From NCBI GenBank assembly GCA_964035545.1, contig OZ037767.1, forward strand, positions 8,484,207 through 8,548,206: 64,000 bases of DNA, in the 5' to 3' direction. Each line of letters begins with the position of its first letter. Position 1 is the first letter of the stretch. Shown here one piece after another: positions 12,701 to 24,700 of the stretch. Under the pieces are notes generated by a model. The model worked only from the letters and a program-made list of their open reading frames with translations. It searched no databases and had not been told where the DNA came from. This stretch comes from Bugula neritina (lineage: Eukaryota > Bryozoa > Gymnolaemata > Cheilostomatida > Bugulidae). Made by a program: the position numbers and the translations under genes.

Positions 12701-15700
12701 ACTTGGCTCCATAAATAACCTATTACCAACATTAATGCCTATTATACATAACTAATTTTCAAGAGTGACTCAATATAATTGCCATGTTACTCAATAGGAG
12801 CCTAGAATAACTATTATACCCCAGTTGATCAGCTGACAGAGAGGTTACGAGGTTGACATGCCTATTGTCTATGGTGTAAATTGCTGGCTGTGCGACTAAG
12901 GAATTGTCAACAGCTTCTGTGAATAAACTCGACGCTACTTATGGATTCAGCATTTTTAATTCTAAAGTGTAAACTTTTTTACAAATAGTAAAACACTCTG
13001 CATGTAAAAAGTATGGTTTTCACATTATAACACAAAATAGAAACTGAATTTTGCAAAAATTCAACAACAAAATGGTAACCTAAGTTCCGTTGAAGCAGTT
13101 AAATTTGCACTCCCTTGAGAACATAGGCAGCAGTCAGTGTCTTAGCTGGAAACTATTCAATTGACTCTTTCAATAACTTACAAGAGTGCATACATGAGTT
13201 TATTGACTCATAACTAAATCCAAGCACACCTCAAGTTTGAAATTCACAACTGATTGTTTTTAAGTGCATTCAATGTCTGCATGGAAATTAAAACCCACTT
13301 ATTTAGGCAGCAGATTATTACTAAGCATAACTTCTTTCTGACTGTTCAAATAGTTTTGGAGACAGGCTAGATATTATTATCGGCCACTTTAATGAGTGTT
13401 TTTCTTATTGCAGTTGTTTAACATGTGCAATTGAAAATGATAAAATGAAATGTTATTAAATTCCTGTACATATACATAACGTTTGAGACTGAGATTATGA
13501 TTTTCAATCAAAGTTTGTAGACGAATGTCTTCTTTTTATCAAGAAATCTACAAACAGCACTGCGGCTATTAGCTTTCATGTGCAGTTTTATTCAACAATT
13601 AATCCTGTATTAAGATAACATGGAACATTTTGCTCGCACACCCAACTGACCAAATGATAAAAAAGTTTATTCTTTTTTCAAAGGAGTAAACATCATAAGG
13701 TATTTGCAGGAAGAATTTCAAACTAACAAACAGGATTTGCTTTTCTGATGTTTGGGCTAAGAAGCTTGAAGTTTGTTGGGAAATTAGTAGAGATATAAAG
13801 GTGGTATTGCAGGCACACAGAGATCAATAGTAGTCTGCATACCATAGCCTGGCAAGTTTGCAGCAGCTTAATTCAGTCTATTATTTTCAAACTCTAACCA
13901 AAGTTGCGCCAGTTCTTAAGAAATCCTCTAATATAGACTCGAAAGAGACAAATAACATAAGTGTGTCAAGTGCATATTTTATATTCAAGTCGATAGCAAT
14001 AGAAACAATAACAATTATATGATTAATGGGGGTTACAATTATGATATATGATAATATATGACAAGCAAATATGCCATTGGTGCCATTTATAAACTATGTA
14101 AAAGATAATCCGGGGCTGTGTCACCACCAGTAAGTACTGACTCTAAAGCAACATAGCTAAGGCATTATCCCCCATGGCATCAACAGAAAACACACTGGAG
14201 AACCTGTTGATGTGGTCAAGTAATTACCTAGAGTTACAACAATATTTAGCCAGGTAACCTGTGCTCTAGGTGCATGGACAGGAGCCAAGAACATAATATA
14301 GTCTTAGCTACAGCTCAAGCTTTGCCAGTCTATTGCATACGATTGTAATAGATAAAACAATGCTACACTGTCTACACTCTGCAGACACTTATCCTGGCAT
14401 ATAAAAGGCTTGCTTATGTCAGTTTGTTTCATTTGACAATGGCTAGCCGCTTAAAGAGCACCAACTAGAATCTCATTTCCACGCAATATTACACTGTCAT
14501 TTACTTTACTAGTCTAAAGTAGCAACGTTAACTCCGTATTATTTACACTGCAACTTTTCCTCTAATAAATAGAATTTTGTATATTGATGGAGCTACAATA
14601 GTAAAACTTTACCGAAGTTATCTGTAAAAGTAAGTAAAATATATCGTACTAAACAAATAATTATGACTTGACTGATTAATGAGGTAATAAAAACAAAATG
14701 TTTCTCGTGTACTTATTCATAATTAAATTGCAGGTAAAGATATATTTAAACAAATTACCTGTTTATATTAATTAGGGAATCACAGTGCATTTTAATTAGC
14801 AACATAATTGTTTAGTATACTAAAATATAGATTTAATGTGTATTTTCTTGACAGATATGAAGAGACAGTCACCGGTAACAATGTTTTGGACAGCTACTAT
14901 ACTAACATCTATATGTTTATTCACAACAAACTCTTTGCCAGTTGGTCACACAGACTATGAAAATATAGACAGTCAAACGAAACCTACACCCTATACAGCT
15001 GAGCAGGCTAACAGCAGTGATATAAGACTAACTAATAGCAAAGCCCTGCAGTTACTATTAGCTGCCTATTTGACAGGCCGCATCAACCCTATAAACATTA
15101 CCACCAGTCCCGCAAGCCCAGTAAGCCGCCAGCAGGCGCTACTTGACTATGAAGATGAAAATGAAATTGAAGTTTTAGAAAAGCAGACAGGCAATTTAAG
15201 TGAAGCTGGGACAGAATTGGAGCTTCCCCCAGATGTGTACGAGGTGTCCTTGGAGGTGTGGATGAGGAGAGAGGAAAAGCCAACACCACCAACAACAAAC
15301 ACCGAGGATGAAGCAGAGCTAATAATTTCAGAGTTATTGAGAACACAAGCTACAGAGCCAGGAGCCCACACTATTCGCCACAGAAGTAGACGATTGGTCA
15401 ACCATAACTCAAACAGGAACCAGCGTCCAGCCACCAACAGCCAGACACCAACCATTCCATCAGCCAGTACAGAGGATAACATCTTAGACCTACTGAGGCA
15501 GTACAACAGCAGTAATGAGATAGAGGCAAGCAAACCCCTGGAAACACTGCTGGCGAGACCAAGTTTCAACATGACTGTGAACTACGAGGAGACGTTTGAG
15601 AACATTGAGTCCAACAAGTTATTAGAGATTGTTCAGATCATGAGATCAGACTGTAGGAAAATGACAACTCAGAAGAAAATGATCAACTGGGTATCCGAAT

Positions 15701-18700
15701 CCAGAGGAATTTTATTCGAATGTCAAAATGGTGCGTGGGTGGTAACGTACCTGTCCAAACCTATCAGGAAGCCTAAGCCCATTTCTGTAACAGGTAAATA
15801 GCAATTAAACTTGAAAATATAGTATGAAACTTAGTGAGATATTAGTTGTACTTATTTATCAGTAATGTCAAACTCAAGTGATGACAATTAGTAAGAAATT
15901 AGGAGTATTCAAAGAAAAAAAAAGAATAACAAATAGTAATTGGCCCAGTTTAAAACGTATCCTATGTTGAAGATGTACTATCTGCAGAGTGATTTAGGTT
16001 TTTCTGTCAGCAGCGTGCAGTGATGACTTATTCAATGTAGCTTACTGTATTACTAAATCTTCAGTGTTCATTCTGTATTAATACAAGTTCAGTAGGTAAT
16101 GTTAAGGTTGAAAGTAGTATATTATATAACACTATCTTGAAATGCTGTTTTCAGATTGCCACGACTTGCACCTTCAAGAGTTACATGGGACCGCCAACAC
16201 ACTTCCCAAAAAGTTGGTCATTTATTACAGTGATGGGGAGAGAAAGAAAAAGAATGTGATTTGCAAACATAGCGACCAACACACAAACCACCAGCTGGTA
16301 GACAACTCCATTAACCCGGATCCAAACTGGCCGGTTACACCCATAAAACAAACTGTAGCAGGTGAGAGGGAAATAAATGTTTATTACTGATTCATATACA
16401 TCAAGTTTTTGTATAGAATTTTTGTTGTAAGTGCATAGCAGTGTTAGTTGATGAAAAATTGGAAATGTTTTCAAAAGTTGTTATTCCCAAGTATACTTAT
16501 AGGTTATTACTTCCTATCTCAAAAACAAATATTTTTATACCAAAGAAGCTCATAAAATAAAGACCTGCAACAGTACAGCTTAGCTTAGTAACAGCTTCCA
16601 CACACTAAAACTACAAGTTTATTCCTATAGGAGCTTGGACTGTCATACAAAGGAGAGCCAACGGAAACACTAAATTCTACAGGTCTATGAGAAGATACAA
16701 GAGAGGGTTTGGGAGCATAGAAAGTGGGGAGTACTGGTTAGGTGAGTGAATCTAAACTCAACAGAAGTGACACAAATATAAACTAATACATTTGAAACTT
16801 GCAAGAAGCCTGAAAGTTAAATTCTGCCACAAAGCAGAACAAATAAGTCAATTCAGAAGGCAGCAATAAAAACATACGTGCAACCAGATTTATGGTTGCA
16901 AGTTTGTAATGGCTCAGGGCACTTAAATAAGATACACAATCAGTTTCTACTCTCAGGTAAAGGCACAAAAGTTGCCACTATCAAATTATCATAGCTGCTG
17001 CATATTTTTCAGGCTTGGAGGCGCTCCATGAAATCACCCACACGAGAGAATACATGTTAAGAATACAAGTAACTACTGGGGACAACCTAACGTACACTAG
17101 TGATTACGCAAAGTTTCGAGTTGGCAGCGAGGCAAAGAATTACAGGTAAGCATTTAACTATTTTGCCTTCGAATTTTTTGTGTCCTAAATTTAGATACGG
17201 AGTAGCCCAAAAAATTTAATGCCTGTAGAAACACTCAAATGTGCACACAGTATAACATATTTAAAATATTTAGTGAATGTAGAAATCTTGGCACAAGACA
17301 TTTTACTAGATCCTGGTTTAATTTCAGTAAAATATTGGCCTGACTGAACACCTAGCCGTAAGCAACAGATTTCAGGCTTTTACAGATACTCTTGCTATCT
17401 GTGCTCTACATCTTGCATGCTATGACCGATGCACTATAACTTACTGGAATGTAATCCTGGTGCCTGAAAATATTTCTTCTTTCTGTTTGTCACTCAAAAC
17501 GCCACTGAGCCAAAACACATAACAGGCATACATTTAGGCACCAATAGATTTGCAAAGAAAATAACATGTTGAGCTTGGTGGTGGCCGGTTAAGAGCTGTT
17601 AGGTAAATTCTTTATGCATGGTTGCATGTGGGAGCGTATATTAAATTATTATTAAAAACATCTAATGAGGAATGCACCAAACTGGGGTGGCTTAAATCTC
17701 GGCGCCACTATAAGTATATTTTTATATATCATTGAGTATCCTTTGTAGATTAAGGCTCGGTGCGTTTGTTGAGCCCACCAATGGAACTCTGTCTTCGGGA
17801 GACTTTCTCACCCTCCACCATGGTGGAAAATTCCACACAAGAGATTCTGATCAATTCTCGGTGAACTGTGCTAAACTCTACGGAACAGCATTCTGGTTCC
17901 GGGGCTGCTGGGCGGCCATTAACCTGAACGGACCTTATGTAACCAATGAAGAGGATAACATGGGTGTACGATGGGCCACTGACAATCCCAACGAAATAAG
18001 ACGAGTGTGGAAAACTGAAATGATGATAAAGCCTGTATTGTAGCATTCAGATAGTGGTATAGATTAAGACTAAAAGATGCATTATATTTTTTTAAATGAT
18101 TCCCACTATCTCAGGCTGATTTTGTCCAATTGTACAATCATTCACCTACAGTCATAGATTATTTTAATGATAATTATTGCTTATGAGTATAAACAATATT
18201 TTTGTGTACATATTTACAATTATAATGAGGTTTACTTAAACTGTACATATTATAAAAATAATGTAAATCTGAATATTACCAATAATACATATGGTTTGGT
18301 TTTCTTTACAGAAGTCACCATGCAGATGCTTTACCAATAATATACCAACTTGTGTGATAATTGTAATATAAATAATACTCGGCATTCTACATAAAAACAT
18401 TAGCAAATATCAATCCATAGAGTAACGAAACAAAACATAGGAGATGAAAACAAGAACTGACTAATCGTGTCAAATATATATAGCCAATGAGGCATGAGTC
18501 CGGAATCAGTTGGCAAGTTATCTGCATGGGCAGCAAACTGATACACAGGGCACTCAACACTAAAGCTGCACTGAGTTATCACCATAGAAACAATATTTGC
18601 ATTGAAAACCCCAGACCTGTAAAGACCAACAGTGACTCTATTGCTGTGAGCAGTCACTGTATCATAACTTATCAGTGCAGGTTATTAGAATATGAAATGA

Positions 18701-21700
18701 AAAGAAAATTGTAGCGTAGACAGAAAAGAAAGAGAAGATAATTACAAATATGAAGACACTTTACAATAAATGATTGGTTCAATTTGGCAACTGCAGATTG
18801 TTTGTAATTCAAGCAGAGAAGTATTGTCCATGACTAAAACATATTGCAGAAGTAATCTATACAGAACATTATAAATGGTGAATCTGTCCTAATAGTTATA
18901 TTGAATTTACAAGAGCTCTAACAATTCCACCTTTCTCACCAACTAGTATGTTTCATCTATCAATCCCACCAACTAATACCACCTACTGGTTACCTGACCA
19001 GATTGCCCCATGAATAGTTTATCATAACCAGCTGGTCACATGACTAGACCAGAGTACGAACCTGTGACTTCTCCAGTCGATCCTTGAGTAGACTGAGCTC
19101 CATCTGAACTTGCAACCCGTTCTGTTCCTTCTGTGTAGCCTGTGATCTGAGTGAAGACAACTCCGTCCTCTTCTCTTTCAGCACTGAGAGACACTTCTGC
19201 AGCTCCTGCCTCAGTATCAGTATAGTTTCATCGGTGCTCTTACCACTGAAGGAAAACAAACTCAACACCGTCACATCCACTGCTAGAGGATATTAGACAG
19301 AGAAAGTTAGGGAGCAGCTGTGGTCTAATGGTTAGAGCGTTTGTTTAGTAAACATGAGGTCACGGGTTCGAGCCCCAGTAAAGGCCATTAGTGAGGTTAG
19401 GAAGAGCATCCAGTCATGATTGCTCCTGTACATTATATGAATAAGTCCTTAGCCAGCTTTTAAGTAAACTCTTTCTATCAGGGGTTTCCCACAGGGATAG
19501 CGACTATAAACTTACGTGAGTTTTCATTAGACACAGAAAGTTAATTAGGTAATTAGGTTTTCGGTGAGAAGGGGGAGACCATAGTGTAACAGCCCTCCCA
19601 GAGAATAGCTGAGTTCTTTAGAAAGGTGAAAGAATTTACTGTGAGTAGAAACTTAGCTATTTTTTAGGAGGGTAGTTACACATAAAATCTCCTAAAATAG
19701 CACCTGCTACGACCTGCCAGTTGTCATACTTCCTGACAGGCTCATGGCACCAGTTGCCAAGCTGCTTCAGCTTACATTAAACTTAAGATTGGTCTACCAA
19801 CTCAGCTCAACCTGCGAGTAAAACTCACCTAGAAGACTTCACACAGCTGGGAGGCTTGTTGAAGGGTTGCTTGATGCCCAGTTCTACCAGAGTATCATCA
19901 TAGCTGCCGGTCACCTGGTCCTCTGAGTCTATTTGGAACAGAGACTGTACCTTGTGGACACTTTCATAGATGGATATCTGCTCCTTCAACTCACCAATCT
20001 CTCTCTGTACACAGGCACATACAAGTAATGTACTCAAGTGGTGAATTTGTAGTAGAGGTGTGTACATGAAGATCTGCAGCATATTTAACCTTTGTTCAAG
20101 ATTTAAACATGCTGCACTGTTAGTATGTAAGTATACGTTAATATGTAAGTACTATCCGGTATGAAGAAATTACCTGCATAGATTCACACAGCTGCTCTGT
20201 GATAGCCTTGCTAGTGCTGCACTGCTGAAGCTGAATGTTCAGTTTACTCACTTCTCCTCCACACGACTCTGTCAACAATTGCTGCACTTGTTTCTGACTT
20301 TCCTACAATATGACAGCTGGTGTGATACTGACAGTGTGGTACTAATACTGACAGTGTGATACTGATACCGACAGTGTGGTACTAATACTAACAGTGTGGT
20401 ACTAATACTGACAGTTTGGTACTAATACTAGCAGTGTGGTACTAATACTGACAGTTTGGTACTAATACTGACAGGCTGTTGAATTCCATCTGGTCTTACC
20501 TTTAGTGAATGAGCGAATCGGTTAACAGCCTCAGCATGCTCTAGTCTCTCTTTAGCAATGGCTTCCATGTCGGCCTTCAACAGTAACTTTGCTGAGTCCA
20601 TTTCTTCTCTCTGCAAAGTAACATATTTATTATATATAGACTAGTACAGTAGAGAGAGTGTAGTCGATTCACTGCAACTAAATGCACAGGTTTAAATTTC
20701 CCTGAAGATGCTCCACAAAAACTTAAAGAATATAACGTGAACACCTCATAACTAGTAGCACTTCAAGCATGTATTACAATAATAAACTATTCAAAAGTAC
20801 AAATCTAAATCGAAACATACAGCCTAACTAGACTATGGGTGAAAGTAACAACTTTGGTGAGATGGCGGAAGTCATGAGTATAGTTACCAACAACCAAACC
20901 ACCACCTCAGCATATGATACAAACCTGTGAGCCGAGCTGCTGCCTGACATCACTAATCTGCTGGTGTAGATCACATTTCTCCATCTCATGCTCCTTCCTC
21001 AGGGTGTTTACTATAGACTCATGCTGCTCCCTCATCCTTTCCACCGTGTCGCTGCTTCCCAGAGCAAATATCTGGGCATTCAGACTTTCTATGCTGGACT
21101 CCGCAGAGCTGAGCTCGTCTCTCAGCTGCAACATTCACTCTCAAGTATAGAGAGTACTTTAACTAAATGACTCATTTCTAAGCTAGCAATTAATTAGTCA
21201 CTAACACAAGCATGGAATGAAATAGAGAAGTAGTATAAAGGCCTATTTACATTTGAACATTTCGATAACAGAGCCAAATTTTACAATCAGCATTTACAAA
21301 AACAGATAAACCTAGATAAATCAATGTTTTCCAAAATATATTACCCTGATTGGTTGGGCAAATTAAAGATTATGTATTTACAAGTAATATTTCTTCAGAT
21401 AAGACTGGGTTGTAAGCACCATTTTGTTGACAGTCAGTTTCAACGACAACTATAAAAGTAGAGTTTCTTCACAAAGCCAGACATCATTGCAGGAAGACTG
21501 CATTGTCTCTCCGCCAACTCACCTGGTCACGCTCTGTCACCAAAGCGCTATTCATTTCCTCCAACGAATTCAACTTCTTCTGCAGCTCAAATCTGGCTTC
21601 TTTATTCTGAGTCAACAAGTCTTGGGTCTGTTTGAGACTAGACTCACAGCCCTGCTTAGCTCCTAAAAGTGGAAAACTAACAGTTATTCTACTCAACTTT

Positions 21701-24700
21701 ACAGCACAAGTATGGGCAGACAACTACAAAATTCCCACATAACTATCATTGGATGACAAAACTAATGTTGAACCAATCACAACCTAGAGTGACTAGTCAA
21801 GTAACTGATGCTTCATACCAGGCCCAAGTTTCTGTTCATTTAGAAACAAATGAATGACATTTCAAAACTCAAATTCCTAGAATCTAGAATCTAAATTAAT
21901 CTTGTTACTGAAATTTAGAGCTACTCATTCCATAGTAAAAAAAACCACTATAACTAAACACCACAGCCACGGGTAATTTGAACCTGGCTTAACACTAAAT
22001 AAAACCAAGTTAAGATGTGGATGCTGTACCCCACCTAGTGATTTCTTTCACATTCTTGTAGCTAAACATTCCAATGGATACATACATGTATAAGAACTAT
22101 GTTACTTGACACTCCAAAATACAGTTAGTTTTTAAGGAAAATAATCACATTTACAGGAACAGAAATATTGACTAAGCACAACCAATAATCTATATAATCT
22201 ATATGCACTACGTCTCCATTGCATTGAATGGATGCTCATACAGATGGATTTATGGTTGTGGTTTGATTCAATGCAACTGTTCTCAAACATCGAATGAAAA
22301 ATCCATTCGCTTAATGCGAAGCAATGGAAACGCAGTGAAAGTCCATACCTTCAAGCAGGGCTACTTCATGGCGTAGTATTCTCAACTCTTTAGAACTGTC
22401 CAGCTGCAAAAGTTCATATTTTTCTTGAAGTTCTTGTAGTTGTCTACTCTTAGCTTGATAGAGGATTTCTATATGTGTATTCTTAGCTCCTGCACCTACA
22501 CATATACAACATACTCCACTGTAGCGAGAAAGTCAGATCATGATAGAAATGGCAGGCAACCATATTATTATATAAGATATTATTAATATGAGCAGTAATT
22601 CAACAGAATATGTGTGGTTAGGAGTTACCTTCTTTGAAGTAAACATCTTGCAGCTTCTCCATGTTTCCAAAACCTGTATACAATGTGTTCTCGATGTCAC
22701 TATTGCCTGTCAAATGTCGCTCAGCGGTGACAGTACGTGAGGAGTCGTTCTCCATAACATTGCCAGCAGTTGGCAGGTGCTCATGACTCATCTTATGATA
22801 GAGAGGGGTGGACTGAATACCTCCAAGAACACAAGATTTGGTGTTACACTCACTGCTGGACGCGTGGGATGATTGAGGCGAGGGGTAGGCGCCACTGTAT
22901 CTATCCACCACTGGTCTCGGCTGGAGGTATGCTGGCTGTTGGTTTTTATGCTGAGTCTGCTGGCAGGCAGACACGCTGTCAGTGTCGGAGTGTTGAGTAA
23001 TATTGCTGTCGTGCGATACTCTAGACGTGTGGTCAGTCTCTTGAAACAAAGTATCGCCGGCTGACGTGGCACACGTGTACGGTGTCTGAGGCGCTGCTGG
23101 TGCAGAGATACCCGGAGAACTGTATCTTCTCTGTATCATGGGGGTTACTAGTGGTGGAGCTCTGCTTTCAGAGAGAGGGGTTGACGCGTGCTGGTCGAAT
23201 TTAGCGTCACTCCACTGAGCTCGTTGTCTACGTGAAGAGATACAAATCAGGTGTAAAAATAATTGCATTTTATATTATATATTAAGCATTGAGCAAAATA
23301 TTTGACAGCCATAGCTGATGTAGCTACACTGAAATATTTAAACTCACTCAAGTCACTATCCCTGTGAGAACCCTTCATAATGGAAGGGGTTTTGTTAAAT
23401 TGGGCTAAGGACTTATTCAGATGAGGCACAGGAGCAATTATGACTGGATGCTTTTATTAACATCACCAATGGCCTTTACTGGAGGTAAAACCCCTGACCT
23501 TGTGTTTACTAAGCCAATGCTCTAAGGCCCAAGCCCTTAAACTGAAAGATTTACAACTCACCCTATTTCATCCGAATGTCTGCCAGAATCTCTTGAGTCA
23601 TCACTGTGGAATGAACAAGTTTCGTCTGCATCCATGTCATCGAAAGCATATGCTAGTAGATCTTTTAGCTGCAACCATATTCCAAGATATTCACATATTA
23701 CACATCACAAGCCTTGCTTGCAGAGAAAAGATTAGGCTAAATACAGGCTTAGACTTTTATACCAAACATAGTGGAGGCACAAACAAGAAAACTTTCTTTT
23801 ATTCTAACTTAAAATAATTATAATAAACATATATTTAATGCTTCACTTAGACAAAAACTAACTATTTTTATAACTTTGGACAATACCTTTTTTGTTATCC
23901 TATGTTTCTAATAGTGAAAAGAGTTTGCACATAAAAGAGACCGAGTTTAATCTGTAATGTGTGAGAAATACAATTTAATAACTCATTAAACTGGCAGCAC
24001 AAAACATATATCAAAAGGCCAGTGAACTAAACCTAAAAGTAGTACGATAATTTTTGCCCACATCACACTCTAACATAGTGATTATAATGTATAAACGAAA
24101 TTATTCAGGGGAAGGCAACTCCAAGAAAATACATGGTGTTTTAATACATTTACAGGTTTTTAATGAGAGATATCCTTTTAGTTAAAGAGTTATCGCTTCA
24201 ATCTTGTAAAGTTGCCTCCACTTATCTGACTGTGATATGTTAGAAAATTTAGTTGCAAATACTTGGGCTACCACTTTGTCGGTTGTCAAAGTTAAATTCA
24301 TCAATTAAAAATAATGTATATATTAGTTGCAGCACATATATGTTTGTTTTCAAAAACTATGTACATTACATGTTTACAAGGGTGTTTTACAAGATATAAA
24401 TACACCATCCTCTCTCTCCACCAACAGTAATAATGGTATAATTTCAATTTAACACAAATACTGAGAGCAATTCATTTTTTTCTTAGTGATGTAATACAAG
24501 TTTTGACAAGCAACTTTATTTTTCTACCTCCTTGGTGTGTGAGCATCTCAGCACAGATTAGCCCAAACCCCAACTGAGTAAGAGCTGACATGAGACTGAT
24601 GCAAAAAAACTGAAAATGTAGGCCACATAAAGGATAGTGTGAGAGAACATGAGAGAGTAGCATAACTCATGCATACTTGTTAGAATGAATATGATGCAGA

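Noticed and set aside
14836-14856. Upstream ATG of the fibrinogen-related gene as start
   Set aside because: A strong polypyrimidine tract and AG separate it from the ATG at 14857, which directly precedes the signal peptide.
15098-15572. Two antisense ORFs of 82 and 141 codons
   Set aside because: They are shadows of fibrinogen-gene exon 1, which is supported by splice phases and a signal peptide.
19320-19395. A tRNA gene (A-box and B-box-like words)
   Set aside because: It is the head of a SINE: the body, tail and target duplication are shared with the copy at 39968, and a tRNA cloverleaf is not complete.
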